Shown here piece after piece: positions 28,389-40,363 of a stretch of DNA of 64,000 nt (position 1 is its first letter; each line of letters starts with the position of its first letter). The notes beneath the pieces are model-generated. The model did no database searches and was not told the origin of the DNA. It saw only the letters and a program-made list of their open reading frames with translations. This DNA is from Planctomycetota bacterium (GTDB lineage Bacteria; Planctomycetota; Phycisphaerae; Phycisphaerales; UBA1924), in NCBI GenBank assembly GCA_013285505.1, contig CP053450.1, positions 4,059,951 to 4,123,950 of the forward strand. Reading direction: 5' to 3'. The position numbers were made by a program, and so were the translations under genes.

Positions 28389-31104
28389 ATGCCACAAGCC
28401 CTCCAAAACGACATTGCCTGGCTCCACGGTCTGCTCGATCAGGTCAACCCGCCCAGCGAGTTGCAGGACACCCTGCGCTCGGCTGCGGCAGAAATGCTCG
28501 AGGGCACGGCTGCGCCGGATGCGCGCCCGCTCCGCGATCTGCCGCCTGACGAGATGCAGAACATCCTCAAGCGGCTGACGATCCGCTTCCATCTGCGCAA
28601 CAAGGCCGAGCAGATCCACATCGCCCGGGTCAACCGCCGACGCGAGCGGGAGAGCGAGACCCCGCGCCCCGAGTCGATCCGCGAGGCCGTACTCGCGCTC
28701 GCTGCCCAGGGCAAGAGCCGTGACGAGGTCCGGGCCCTGCTGGCCGGGCTCGACATCCAGCCGACGCTGACCGCCCACCCGACCGAGACCCGCCGCCGGG
28801 CGGTGCTGAGCAAGCAGCGGCAGATCGCCGCGTGCCTCACCGGCCGGCAGTCGCCCGACCTGACGCCGGCCGAGACCTCGCGCAACGAGAGCCGCGCCCG
28901 GCAGTTGCTCGCCCTGCTGCTGGCGACCGACGAGGTGCGCGCGCAGCGTCTCGACGTGCTCGACGAGGTCCGGAACGGGCTGCACCACCTCTCGACCATC
29001 ATCTGGGACGCCGTCCCGACGATCGCCCGCGACATCGACGACGCGCTGGCCGAGGCCTTTGGCGGGGACGAGTCCGGCGAGCCGCAGGAAGCCGCGCCAC
29101 CGATCACCCCGATCCGCTACCGGTCGTGGATCGGCGGCGACCGCGACGGCAACCCCAACGTCACGGCGGCGATCACCCGCGAGACGCTCGGGCTGCTGCA
29201 CCAGAACGCCCGCGAGCTCTGGACCATCGAGATCGAGCATCTGCGGCGGGACCTCAGCGTCTCCGGCCGGCGGGTGCCGATCTTGCCCGAGCTGCTGGCC
29301 AGCCTCGAGACCGAGGCCGCGGACTCACCGATCGATCCTGAGAGTCTGCGCCACCTTGACCACGAGCCGTTCCGGGTCAAGCTGCTCCACATGCGCGAGC
29401 GGCTGTGCCGCGATGCGGGCTACACCGCCGAGCAGCTCCACGCCGATCTTGACCTCATCCAGCGTGCCCTCTTCCACGCCGGGCTCGACGAGCCGGCGTC
29501 GCGCGGCCGGGTGGCCGATCTGCTGGTCCGCTCCCGCGCCTTCGGCATGCACCTGGCGGCGATCGACATCCGCCAGCACAGCCGCGTGCACGAGACCGCG
29601 GTCGCCGAGATGCTCGCGGCCGCGGGCGTGCACACCAACTACTCCACGCTGGAGGAGTCGGCCCGGCTCGATCTGCTCCACGCCGAGCTCAGGCTCGACC
29701 GCCCGCTGCTCAGCCGCCGGGCCACCCTCTCGGACGCGACCCGCGAGCTGCTCGCGGTCTTTGAGCTGCTCGCCGAGACCATCGCCGTGCGGCCCAACGC
29801 GATCGGCTCCTACGTCATCAGCATGACGAGCGATAGGTCCGACCTGCTCGAGGTGCTGCTGCTGATGCGTGAGGTCGGCCTGTGGCGGCGTGTCCAGACC
29901 GAGAGCGGGCCGCGGGTGGAGAGCGACCTCGACATCGCCCCGCTCTTCGAGACCGTCCGCGACCTCGCCGGGTCGGGCGAGCTCATGCGCGAGCTGTTCG
30001 TCGATCCGGTCTTCCGCGAACATCTCGCCGCGAGGGGCAACTTCCAGGAGATCATGCTCGGCTATTCCGACAGCAACAAGGACGGCGGGTATTGGATGGC
30101 CAACTGGCGGCTGCACCGGGCCCAGGCCGACCTGGCCCGCGCGTGCAACGACGCCGGGGTCACGCTCCGCTTCTTCCACGGGGCGCGGCGGCACCGTGGC
30201 GCGGGGCGGCGGCCGCGCCCACCGCGCCATCCTCGCGGCCCCTCCCGAGAGCCGCTCGGGGCGCATCCGCTTCACCGAACAGGGCGAGGTCATCACCTTC
30301 CGCTACACACTGCCGGACATCGCCCGGCGGCACCTCGAGCAGATCGTCAACGCCACGCTGCTGGCGGCTGCGAGCGCATCAACGCCGGAGCCCGCCCCGG
30401 CGGCCAACGGCTCCGCCGATCCGCTCGGCACGCTGATGGACGCGATCAGCGACTCCTCCATGCAGCACTACCGCACCCTTATCGACCACCCTGACTTCTG
30501 GCCCTGGTTCCTCGATTCCTCGCCGGTGCTGCACATCGGTGAGCTGCCCATCGCCTCGCGGCCGCTCTCCCGCCCGGGCACCACGCTCACGTTCGACACC
30601 ATCCGCGCCATCCCCTGGGTCTTCTCGTGGACGCAGATGCGGGCCAACGTCCCCGGCTGGTTCGGCCTGGGCACCGCCTTCGAGTCGCTCGTGCTGAACG
30701 ATCCGGAACGCCTCGAGCTCTGCCGTGTCGCCTACCGCGACGGCACCACCTTCCGCACCTTCATCGACAACGCCCAGCAGGAGATGGCCCGCGCCCGGCT
30801 GCCGGTGACCAAGGCCTACAGCCGCCCCGGCTCCGACACGCTCGGGCTGGTCGCGAGCGAGTTCGAGCGCGCGCGCGCCGCGATCCTCTCGGTCACCGGC
30901 CAGACCGAGCTGCTGGACAACAACCCGATCATCCAGCAGTCGATCCGGGAGCGCAACCCCGACACCGACCTCATCAACACGCTGCAGATCGAGCTCATGC
31001 ACCGCTGCCGCGAGACCGAGCCCGGGCCCGAGCGCCAGGGCCTGCAGGTGCTCATGCTCCTGAGCATCAACGCCCTCGCGGCCGCGATGCAGAGCACCGG
31101 TTGA
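28389..31104 (+). CDS. ppc: phosphoenolpyruvate carboxylase
   Basis: About 904 residues after one correction at 30180-30187 (GGGGCGC for GGGCGC). It carboxylates PEP to oxaloacetate, replenishing the TCA cycle. All landmark motifs are present: LTAHPTETRRR (catalytic His), IGGDRDGNPNVT, FGMHLAAIDIRQHS, EIMLGYSDSNKDGG, and after correction FFHGRGGTVARGGG, the Gly-rich bicarbonate/PEP site. Near the C-terminus are IPWVFSWTQ, NNPIIQQSIRERNP and a final TG. The broken position falls inside the invariant glycine loop, which strongly suggests a sequence error and not a pseudogene. Confidence 0.93.
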
Positions 31105-31175
31105 GCCTTCCCGTTCCGGCGTACCGACCCGCCGCGACGCTGTCCAACACCGCACCGCCCGTGTAGCCTGCACCC

Positions 31176-32723
31176 ATGCCGCCCCACGCCGACCAGCCCC
31201 GCACCCTCGCCGACCGTGTCGCCCTGATCGGCCTCGTGCTCGGCCCCGTGCTCGCCGCGGTCGCCTACGTGCTGCTGCCCCACGCGGGCGTTGACGAGGC
31301 CACGGGGGTGGTCACGGGGCTTTCGCAGCCGGGCCGGGCCACGGCCGCCGTCGGCGTGCTCATGGCCGTGTGGTGGCTCACCGAGGCAATCCCGATCTCC
31401 GCGACCGCGCTGCTGCCGCTGGTGCTGCTGCCCCTGACCGGCGCGATGGGGATCAAGGACGCCGCCTCGCCCTACGCCAACGACGTGATCTATCTGTTCA
31501 TGGGCGGGTTCATGCTGGGCCTGGCGATGGAGAAATGGGGCCTGCACAAGCGCATCGCCCTCACCACGCTGCTGATCGTCGGCACCGGGCCGCGGCGGAT
31601 CATCGCCGGCTTCATGATCGCCAGCGCCATGCTCAGCGCCTGGGTCTCCAACACCGCGACCGCCGTCATGATGCTCCCCATCGCGCTGAGCGTCATCTCC
31701 CTCGTCGCGATGCAGCACGCCCCGGCCGGCACCGCGTGCGAGGACTCCCCCTCGCCCGATCCGAACTTCGATTCCACGCTGCTCCTGGGCGTGGCCTACG
31801 CCTCTTCCGTCGGCGGCATTGTCACGCTGATCGGCACGCCGCCGAACGCCATCCTCCGCGGCTATGTCCAGAGCGAACTCGGCAAAGAGATCAGCTTCGC
31901 CAACTGGCTCATCCTCGGCGGGGCCATCGCGTTCGTGATGCTCCCTCTCGTCTGGTTCTATCTCGTCTTTGTCAGCCAGCCGGTCAAGCTCCGCACCATC
32001 CCCGGCGGGCGGGGGCTGTTCAAGGGCGAACTCCGCGCTCTGGGCAAACCCAGCCGCGGCGAGCTGACCGTCCTGATCGTCTTCTGCTGCACGGTCGTGC
32101 TCTGGCTCACCCGCCCGCTGCTGGCCTCACTCGGTGCCAAGCACGGCATCGTCCCGCTGGCCGGCCTCAACGATTCGTCCATCGCCATCGGTGCCGCCCT
32201 CCTCCTGTTCTGCATCCCGGTCGATCTGAAGCGCCGCTCGTTCGCCATGGACTGGCACACCACCCAGCGGCTGCCGTGGGGCGTGCTCGTCCTCTTCGGC
32301 GGCGGCCTCAGCCTCGCCGCCGCGATCAGCACCAACGGCGTGGACACGTTCATCGGCAGCGGGTTCGTGCGCCTCGACCAGCTCCCCCTCTGGCTCATCG
32401 TCACGCTGGTCTGCACGCTCGTGATCTTCCTCACCGAGCTGACCAGCAACACCGCGGTCACGACCGCGCTGCTCCCCGTGCTGGGTGCCGCGGCCATCGC
32501 CCTCGGGATTGATCCGCTCAAGCTCGTTGTGCCTGCCGCGATCGTCGCGTCGCTGGCGTTCATGCTTCCCGTGGCGACGCCCCCCAACGCGATCGTGTTC
32601 GGCTCGGGCCGCATCACCGTGCCGCAGATGGCCCGCACCGGCTTCGGGCTGAACATCATCGGGATTGTCGTCGTCACGCTCGCCACGCTGCTGCTGGGCG
32701 ACTTCATCGTGGACCTCGGCTGA
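31176..32723 (+). CDS. DASS-family sodium-coupled dicarboxylate transporter
   Basis: 515 residues with about a dozen hydrophobic segments. The two family motifs are SNTATAVMMLPIALS (about 150-165) and SNTAVTTALLPVLG (about 430-443), with WWLTEAIPISATALLPLVL near the N-terminus and GTPPNAILRG in between. It imports C4-dicarboxylates or related anions with sodium. It follows ppc by 71 bases on the same strand; both act on oxaloacetate-level metabolites, which may reflect a link. No frameshift. Confidence 0.92.
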   Translation: MPPHADQPRTLADRVALIGLVLGPVLAAVAYVLLPHAGVDEATGVVTGLSQPGRATAAVGVLMAVWWLTEAIPISATALLPLVLLPLTGAMGIKDAASPYANDVIYLFMGGFMLGLAMEKWGLHKRIALTTLLIVGTGPRRIIAGFMIASAMLSAWVSNTATAVMMLPIALSVISLVAMQHAPAGTACEDSPSPDPNFDSTLLLGVAYASSVGGIVTLIGTPPNAILRGYVQSELGKEISFANWLILGGAIAFVMLPLVWFYLVFVSQPVKLRTIPGGRGLFKGELRALGKPSRGELTVLIVFCCTVVLWLTRPLLASLGAKHGIVPLAGLNDSSIAIGAALLLFCIPVDLKRRSFAMDWHTTQRLPWGVLVLFGGGLSLAAAISTNGVDTFIGSGFVRLDQLPLWLIVTLVCTLVIFLTELTSNTAVTTALLPVLGAAAIALGIDPLKLVVPAAIVASLAFMLPVATPPNAIVFGSGRITVPQMARTGFGLNIIGIVVVTLATLLLGDFIVDLG

Positions 32724-32796
32724 GCCTCCGAAGTCGGGGCCCCCGCGGCCGCATCCGCCTAGAGTTGGGTTTCTCCCCCCACTCCGAGGCACGCCG

Positions 32797-34174
32797 ATGT
32801 CGTCGAAGGCCGCCAAGCCCATGCTCAAAGTGACCTCGGTCCTCCTCCGCGTTGCCATCGGTGCCGCGGTGCTGCTGGTTGGCACCGCCATCGCCTTGAC
32901 ACTCTTTGCCACCAAGCCATCTCTCCCTCCGCGCGCCGAGGGTGACGCCACCGCGCTCGTCGTCGGCACCGTCCCCGCGACGCGCACCGACGTGGACCGC
33001 GTCTGGTCCGGCTACGGCACGGCCCGCGCCATGAACTCGGCCAACCTCGCCGCCGAGGTGCCCGGACGCATCGTCGACCGCCCCGCCGCCATCGAGCCGG
33101 GCAACCGCGTCGCGGCCGGCAACCTGATCGTCCAGATCGAGCAGACCGACTTTCTCGCCCGCGCCCGGGCGGCCGACCAGTTCGTCGCCCAGGCCCTCGC
33201 CGACCTCGAGTCACTCAAGATCGACGAGGCCGCGTGGCAGGAGCAGCTCGAGATCGCCGAAGAGCAGGCCGCCATCGAACGCCGCGAGCTGAGTCAGGCC
33301 TACGCCGCGCTCGAGCGGGGTGCCGCGACCCCGTCCGAGATCGACCGCCGGACCAAGGCCCTCCGAGCGCTCGAGGCACAGGTCTCCACGATCCGCCAGC
33401 AGTTCCAACGCGTCCCCTCACGTCGGGCAACGCTGGAGGCCACGCTCGACCGCGCCCCGCGCCGACGCCGACGTCGCCAAGCAGAACGTCCGCCGCACCG
33501 CCATCACCGCCCCGTTCGAGGGCGTACTCGAGAGCGTCAGCGTCGAGACCGACGAGTTCGTCAACGTCGGGGCACCGATCGCGCGGCTGGTGGATATCTC
33601 CCGTATCGAGGTGCCGCTGAAGATCCCCGCTTCGGCCCTCGGCTACGTCCGCGTGGGCGATGCCGCGACACTCCGCCCGGACGGCCCGGCGACGCACTCG
33701 TGGCCCGGCAGGGTCGGCCGCATCTCGCCCGAGGCCGATCCCGGCAGCCGCTCGATCACCGTGTTCATCGAGGTGACCCAGGACGCCGCGGGCTTCCAGA
33801 GCGCCGGTCACGACTCCACGACCCTGCTGCTGCCCGGGCAGTTCGTCGTCTGCACCATTACCGGTGCGCCGGAGACCGACCGGCTGCTCGTCCCGCGCCG
33901 CGCCGTGCAGGACGGCGTGCTCTACGTCGCCGTGCCCAACGACCGCGGCTCGTGGACCGCCCGCAAGACCGACGTCCGCGCGGTCTTCCACACCACCGGC
34001 ACTCACCCCGAGATCGACGCGATCGAGCAGCAGTGGACCGTGCTCGACACCGCCAACATCCCCGACGGCGCGCCCATCATCGTCACCAATCTCGACGTCA
34101 TGATCGACGGCAAGATCGTGACCATCGCCACCCGGGCCGCCACGGCCGAAGCAGCCGCCGGAGCCACCCGGTGA
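32797..34174 (+). CDS. RND efflux periplasmic adaptor (membrane fusion protein)
   Basis: About 458 residues after one correction at 33452-33460 (GCGCCCC for GCGCCC). There is one N-terminal membrane helix (RVAIGAAVLLVGTAIALTLFA). Lipoyl-like halves flank a coiled coil: ANLAAEVPGRIVDRP before it and RTAITAPFEGVLESVSVETDEFVNVG after it, with a helical hairpin at about 120-220. The beta-barrel follows, including AATLRPDG and LLPGQFVVCTI. It links the RND pump to the outer membrane. The stop codon overlaps the pump start as GTGA. Confidence 0.88.
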
Positions 34175-37100
34175 GCCTCCCCGCCTTCGGTGTGCGCAAG
34201 CCGGTCGTCGCGAATCTCCTCATGTTTGCGCTGCTCTTTGGCGGCGTGATCTTCGGCGCCAAGATCCGGCGCGAGTTCTTCCCGCAGGCCGACCCGACCA
34301 CCGTGCTGATCGCCGCGCCCTACCCGGGCGCCGCGCCCGACGAGGTCGAGCGCGCCCTGGCGTCCAAGATCGAGGACGCGCTGCGTGATCTCCGCGATAT
34401 CAAGGAGATCAATTCCACCGTCAACGAGTCGGCCGCGACCATCAGCGTCGAGTTCGAGTCCGGCACCGACATCGACGCCGCGGTCGCCGACGTCAAACGC
34501 GAGATCGACGCGCTGCAGGACCTGCCCGACGCCGCCGAACGCATCACGGTGGACAAGCTCGAGCCCAACCTCCCCGCGATCATCATCTCGCTCTACGGCG
34601 ACAGCGACGAGCGCACCATGAAGCGTGCGATCCGCCAGATGCGCGACGACCTCCGCACCCTCCCGGGCATGGGCCAGATCACCGTCGGCGGCATCCGCAC
34701 CGACGAGATCACCGTCGAGGTCCGGCCCGAGGCCACGCTCGAACACCGCCTCAGCCTGCCGCAGATCGCCAACCGCGTCCGCGCCGCGATGATCGAGACC
34801 CCGGCCGGTGCCGTGCGTTCGGCCACCGCCAACGTCGGCATCCGCACGCCGGGTGTTGACGAGACCGCCGACACCGTCGGCCGGCTGGTCGTCAAGGCAG
34901 ACGATGAGAACATCGTCCACCTCGAAGACGTCGCCGATGTCACCTACGGCTTCAAGGACGTGGACATCCGCGCCCGCCTCAACGGCAAGCCCGCCGTGTC
35001 ACTCACCGTCTTCCAGGTCGGCGAGCAGGACGCGGTGAAGATGGCCGAGCTGGTCAAGGCCTACGCCGCGGGGCTGCAGGGAGAGCCCCCGCCCTTCAAC
35101 GGATTCGACCGCCTCGCCGCGAAGCTGCAGCCTCCGGGGTCGAAGATCCCCAAACAGACCGCCTACGACCTCGGCCTCTCCCGCGCCGCCGCCGAAGAGA
35201 TGCCCGGCGAGATCGCGATCACCACCGACCTGGCCCGCTTCATCGTGGGCCGCCTGCAGCTGCTCACCCGCAACGCCCTGCAGGGCGCGACCCTCGTCTT
35301 CCTCGTGCTCTTCGTCTTCCTCAACTGGCGCGTCAGCTTCTGGGTGATTACGGGCATGGTCATCGCGCTGGCGGGCACGCTGGTCCTCATGCGCCTCACC
35401 GGCATCACGCTCAACCTACTCACGATGTTCGGCCTCATCATCGTGGTCGGCATCCTCGTGGACGACGCCATCGTCGTCGCCGAGAACATCGTCGCGCGCC
35501 ATGAAGGCGGCGAGCCCCCCGACGAGTCCGCGATCCGCGGCGCAAACCAGGTCGCCTGGCCCGTGGTGGGCACCGTCGTCACGACAGTCCTGGCTTTCTT
35601 CCCGCTCACGCTTGTCGAGGGCCGCATGGGCGATCTGCTCGGTGCGCTCCCCATGGTTGTCGCAGCCGCGCTCCTCCTCTCGCTCATCGAGTCGCTCTTC
35701 ATCCTCCCCGTCCACATGTCGCACTCGCTCCGCGGTGCCGACAAGCGCAAGAACTCGCACAAACAGGGCCGATTCGAACGCCTCGAGGCCCGCTTCGATG
35801 TCGGCCGCGACGCGTTCTTCAACCGCCTGCTCCTGCCCCACTACGCCAGGCTCCTCAGCCTCGCGATCCGCTACCGCTACATCACCGTCGCAGCCGCCCT
35901 CTCCATTGTCATCGCCTCGGTCGGCATGGTCGCCGGCGGGCGGCTCGGTGTGGCGTTCCTCGTCAGCTCAGACAGCGAGACTATCGACGGCCAGCTCCGG
36001 CTCCCCGTCGGCACGCCCACCAGCGTCACGGACCGGTACGTCCGCGACATCGAGGCCGCGACGCTGGAGATCCCCGAAGTCAAGAGCGTCTGGGCCATCG
36101 TCGGCGGCATCTCCAGCCTCGAGGGCAACGGCGAGTCCTCCGCCCCCCACCTCGCGCAGATCATCCTCGAGCTCACCGCCGTCGAAGATCGCTCGGCCAA
36201 CGGCCAGCGACGGAGCGACGAGATCATCGTCGCCCTGCGCGAGGCCCTCGAGGGCAAGCTGGTCGGCATCAAGAGCTTTCGGCTCGAGGAGATGCAGGGC
36301 GGCAGCGCCGGCCCGCCGATCAGCATCGGGCTCGTCGGCGACGACCCGGCCCGCCTCGAGGCCGCGACCAACGACATCATCCACCGCCTCAACGCCTACG
36401 ACGGTGTCTACGACATCGCCGACGACAGCGACGCGGGCCAGATGGAGCTCCGCTTCAACCTCCGCGACGGCGCCAACGACCTCGGCTTCACCATCGCCAA
36501 CGTCGCCGAGCAGGTCCGCGGCGCGGTCTACGGGCTCGAACCTTTCACCTTCGCCGGTCAGGAAGAGGACGTCGACATCCGCGTCATCTTCCCCGCCGAC
36601 TTCCGCCGCGACCTCGCGGCCATCGAGGCGATGCACCTGTTCACGCCCGAGGGCGTGCCGGTGCCGCTGCCCGAGGTAGTCAGCGTCGAGATGGCCCGCT
36701 CCTACGCCACCGTCCGTCGGCTCGACGGGCAGCGTCTGGTCACCGTCAGCGCCCGACAACGACGACAAGGTCATCAACGCCGACGAGGTCACCCGCACGG
36801 TCTTCGGCGAGCGTGCGGCCTTCGAGGCCGCCCACCCCGGTGTCCGCCTCGTCGAACGCGGCACCTCCAAGGACATGAAGGAGGCCTTCGGCAGCCTGCC
36901 CGCCGGGTTCATCATCGCGATCGGCATGATCTACATCACCCTCGCGTGGCTCTTCCAGAGCTACACCCAGCCGCTGATCGTGCTGTCCGCCGTGCCGTTC
37001 GCGATCGTCGGCGTCATCTGGGGGCACATCTTCTTCGGGTTCCGGCTCACGTTCCTCTCGATGATCGGCTTCATCGCACTGGCCGGCATCGTGGTCAACG

Positions 37101-37480
37101 ACTCGCTCATCTTCGTCCAGTTCTTCAACAAGATGCGCGAGGCCGGCATGCCGACCTACGCCGCCTGTATCGCCGCGGGCAAAGCACGCCTCCGCGCGAT
37201 CATGCTCACCACCGTCACCACGGTCTGCGGCCTGCTGCCCATGCTCCTCGAACAGTCGTTCCAGGCACGCTTCCTCATCCCGATGGCCATCACCATCAGC
37301 TGCGGGCTCATCTCCGCCACGGCGCTCGTCCTGCTGCTGCTGCCGTCCCTGCTGATGATCCTCACCGACGCCAAGCGCGTCGCGGGCATGCTCTGGACCG
37401 GCGAGTACATCGAGCCCGAGCCGCTGCTGCCGCCCGAAGAGGTCGAAACCTCCATCGACATCAACACCATCACCCACTGA
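34171..37480 (+). CDS. RND-family efflux transporter permease
   Basis: About 1102 residues after one correction at 36748-36757 (GCGCCCG for GCGCCG). GTG start overlapping the adaptor stop. The first helix lies in VRKPVVANLLMFALLFGG; large periplasmic loops alternate with helix bundles (FVLFVFLNWRVSFWVITGMVIALAG; GLIIVVGILVDDAIVVAENIVARHEGG with the proton-relay region; the second half GFIALAGIVVNDSLIFVQFFNK). It belongs to the HAE/AcrB-like group; the substrate is unknown. No outer-membrane factor gene is adjacent. Confidence 0.9.
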
Positions 37481-37495
37481 CAACGGGGTGCCCGC

Positions 37496-37697
37496 GGGTG
37501 CCACGGGTCAGCGAAGGCTCCGCGCAGCTGCCCCGTGCCGCAGCGCGTCGGGTGCCGTGGTCTGAGTGAGTCCTCGAACGAAGGCCACGCCCCCCCGGGT
37601 GCCACGGGTCAGCGAAGGCTCTGCGCAGCTGCCCCGTGCCGCAGCGCGTCGGGTGCCGTGGTCTGAGCGAGTCCTCGAGCAAAGGACACGCTCCCCC
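37496..37697. repeat. two tandem copies of a 101-base repeat
   Basis: Copy 1 begins at 37496 and copy 2 at 37597, both with GGGTGCCACGGGTCAGCG and ending near ...CACGC. The copies differ at only a few positions. Each contains partly inverted TGCCACGG / CCGTGGTC segments. The pair fills the gap between the RND gene and the end of htrA, which converge. Confidence 0.85.
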
Positions 37698-37702
37698 GGT
37701 CC

Positions 37703-39096
37703 CTACCGCCGCAGCGTCGTAAACCCGCGCTCCTTACCCCGCTGCAGGTCGATCCGCACCGCCCGCCCGGCCTTGCCGAGCTCGGCGACCATCGCGTCCA
37801 CCGTCCGCACCGGCTGGCGGTTGACCGCGACGATCATGTCCCCGCGCGCCAGGCCGGCGCGGGCCGCGAGGCCGTTCGGTGTGATGTCGAGGATGTAGAC
37901 CCCGAGCCCCTCGGTGCCGGTGCCCGTGCCCAGCGACTCGGGCGTCGCGGTCATCGCGACCACCCCGAGCGACACGATCTCCTGCCCGCCGAACCGCTCC
38001 ACCTCCGCGTCGGTGCGCGACACGATCTCGCGCGCAGCTCGACCGGCCGCCCGTCCCGGATCACGTCCAGCGCCGCGTCGCTCCCCGGGGGCGTGAACTG
38101 GATCGACCGGATCAGCTGCGACCCGCTCGTGACCGGCCGCCCCTGGTACCGCAGCACCCGGTCGCCGGAGCGCAGACCGGCACTCTCCGCCGGGCTGTCC
38201 TCCAGCACCCGCGCGACCCGCACCGCGTCGCCCGTGCTGTCGATCTCGACGCCGAGCCAGCCGAAGTCCACCCGCCCGTCGTTGACGATGTTGGTGTACA
38301 CGGCGCTGGCCAGCTCGATCGGGATCGAGAACCCCAGCCCTACCGAGCCGCCCGTCCGGCTGAAGATCGCCGAGTTGATCCCCACCACCTCGCCGTCGAG
38401 GTTGATCAGCGCCCCGCCGGAGTTGCCCGGGTTGATCGCCGCGTCGGTCTGGATGAACTGCTCGGCATCCTTGAATTCATCGCTCACGATCCCGAGCCCC
38501 CGCCCCTTGGCGCTGATGATCCCCGCCGTCACCGTCCGGTCAAAGCCGAACGGGCTGCCGATCGCCAGCACCCACTCCCCGACCTCCATCGACTCTGAGT
38601 CCCCGAACCTCGCCGGCTGGAGGCCCGTCGCGTCCACCTTGAGCACCGCGATATCCCGCAGGGCATCCCCGCCCACCAGCGTCGCCTCATACTCCCGCCC
38701 GCCGGCAAACCGCACCATCAACTCCGTCGCGTCCTCGATCACGTGGTTGTTGGTCAGGATGTACCCGTCCTCGCTCACCACCACGCCCGAGCCGAGCCCC
38801 GACGCCTGCCGACGCACCCGCCGCCCGAAGAAGTCCGACGCCACGCGGCTGCTCTTGGTCGTGATGTGCACGACCGAGTCCTCCACCAGGCTCGCCGCGT
38901 GCTGGAACGCCCGGGAGAGCCCCCGGGCCTGGTGCAGATCCTCCTGAAGCTGGGCCGAATCGACGACCAGCGACTCCCGCTCCGGCTGAGCGGCCGCTCC
39001 GCTCGGGCCCCACGGCGACACCGTCCCGATCGCCAGCCCCGCGCACAGCACAAGCCCCGCCGCGACCCCCGTCCGCCACACGTTCGTCAGCTTCAT
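37703..39096 (-). CDS. htrA: HtrA/DegP-like serine protease with two PDZ domains
   Basis: About 464 residues, with one missing base around 38029-38037 (GCGCGC run). Signal peptide LVLCAGLAIG region. Protease domain: LTNNHVIEDATELM (His), DIAVLKVDATGLQP (Asp), and INPGNSGGALINLDGEVVGIN (Ser). PDZ 1 contains VARVLEDSPAESAGLRSGDRVLRYQGRP; PDZ 2 contains YILDITPNGLAARAGLARGDMIVAVN. It degrades misfolded envelope proteins. It is the last gene of a minus-strand series, 18 bases after queD. AAAGGAAAA precedes the start. Confidence 0.92.
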
Positions 39097-39114
39097 CCTT
39101 GATTTTCCTTTCCG

Positions 39115-39579
39115 CTACAGGCCGTACTCGGCCCAACTCGTCGAGGTCTCCCCAACGCGCACCCGTTCCAGCACCAGATCGTGCGGCAACCGGTACCGCG
39201 TCCCCTCCGGGTCGACAAACTCCCGACCCGCCGCGATCTGGTGGTTCAGGTGTTCATAGATGCGCCTGGCCATCACTTCCGTCGTTGGGTCCTCCCCCTC
39301 AAAGACGATCACCCGCTCCTTGAGTTCCTCCTGCAGCACCTGCAGCAGCGGGTCCTCGGCGTTCACCACCAGCGCGTGGTCAAACCGATCCAGGAAAGCC
39401 CCCAGGGCCAGCTTGATCGCCTTGAAGTCGCACACCATGTCGTTCTCGTTGAGCCGCTCCCCGCTGAGCACCACCTCCACCCGGCGCGTGTGCCCGTGCG
39501 GGTAACGGCAGCGCCCCGGGTGCTTGAGCAGCATGTGCCCGCTCTCGACCTCAAACGACTTGCAGATGCGGTATTTCAT
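39115..39579 (-). CDS. queD: 6-carboxy-tetrahydropterin synthase QueD
   Basis: 154 residues. T-fold enzyme that makes 6-carboxy-tetrahydropterin in queuosine synthesis. FEVESGHMLLKHPG carries the first zinc His, and RCRYPHGHTRRVEVV holds the CxxxHGH motif with the catalytic Cys. NDMVCDFKAIKLALGAFLDRFDHALVV and TTEVMARRIYEHLN follow. The catalytic Cys distinguishes it from the PTPS-III homologue at 24703-25104. In series with queE and queC. Confidence 0.93.
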   Translation of the reverse strand: MKYRICKSFEVESGHMLLKHPGRCRYPHGHTRRVEVVLSGERLNENDMVCDFKAIKLALGAFLDRFDHALVVNAEDPLLQVLQEELKERVIVFEGEDPTTEVMARRIYEHLNHQIAAGREFVDPEGTRYRLPHDLVLERVRVGETSTSWAEYGL

Positions 39580-39648
39580 AACCCCGAAGGGTATGACCCG
39601 GGATCTGACCCCGCCGCCGGCCCGCCCCCGCCCCCGCCCGGGTCAGGG

Positions 39649-40363
39649 TCAGGTCCCCCGCCGGTCCCCGAACAACTCCACATGCAGCCGGTGGCAATAC
39701 CGCCATCCCCGCTCCACGCACGCCTCCACCACCCACGACACCCGCTCGGGGTCGGGCACGCTCGTCCCCTCCGGCATCAGCTGCACATCCGCCGGCACCC
39801 ACCCCGTGAGCCGGCCGAGCAGGCCCTCGATCTCCGCCAGATCGCCCGGCCCGCTGACGACAAACTTGAGCTGCCGGTCCGCATAGCGGTCGATCAGCTG
39901 CTGCAGAGCCTTCACGTTCAGCCGCCGCGCCTCGTGACGCTCCCGCCAGACCCCGAGCGGGTCGCGCGGGTCGCCATCCCGCGGCGTCGAATTCGCCAGC
40001 TTGGGGCTGATGCTCATCAGGTCGCAGGCCGCGTCCCGGAACACCGTGCCCGCCGTCTCGATCGTCACGTGCAGCCCCGCCCCGCGGAGCCCGGCGCACA
40101 GGGCCTCGACGCCGCCGAAAATCATCGGCTCGCCGCCGGTCACCACCGCGTGCCCCACGCCGCTGGACGACGCCTCGTCCACGAGCCGCCGCGATCGCCT
40201 GCCTGCCGCCCTCCGGGTCCCAACTCGCGTACGGCGTGTCGCACCAGCCGCACCGCAGGTTGCACCCGCTCAGACGCACAAACCAGCTCGGCACGCCCGT
40301 CAGCTTCCCCTCGCCCTGGAGCGAGACGAACGTCTCGGAGATCAGCAGCGAAGCCCCGCTCAC
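39649..40363 (-). CDS. queE: 7-carboxy-7-deazaguanine synthase QueE
   Basis: About 237 residues after one correction at 40193-40199 (GCGGCTC for GCGCTC on the minus strand). Radical SAM enzyme that makes the 7-deazaguanine ring. RLSGCNLRCGWCDTPYASW contains the CxxxCxxC cluster motif; HAVVTGGEPMIF is the SAM-binding GGE; later LQQLIDRYADRQLKFVVSGP. The start is GTG, overlapping the queC stop as GTGA. The C-terminus ends ELFGDRRGT. Confidence 0.9.

Noticed and set aside
28389..31104. ppc as a pseudogene
   Set aside because: All catalytic motifs remain after removing one G; one break of the recurrent type does not show decay.
37496..37697. Tandem repeats considered as a CRISPR array
   Set aside because: Only two copies of about 100 bases with no spacers and no cas genes; the same holds for 41096-41276.
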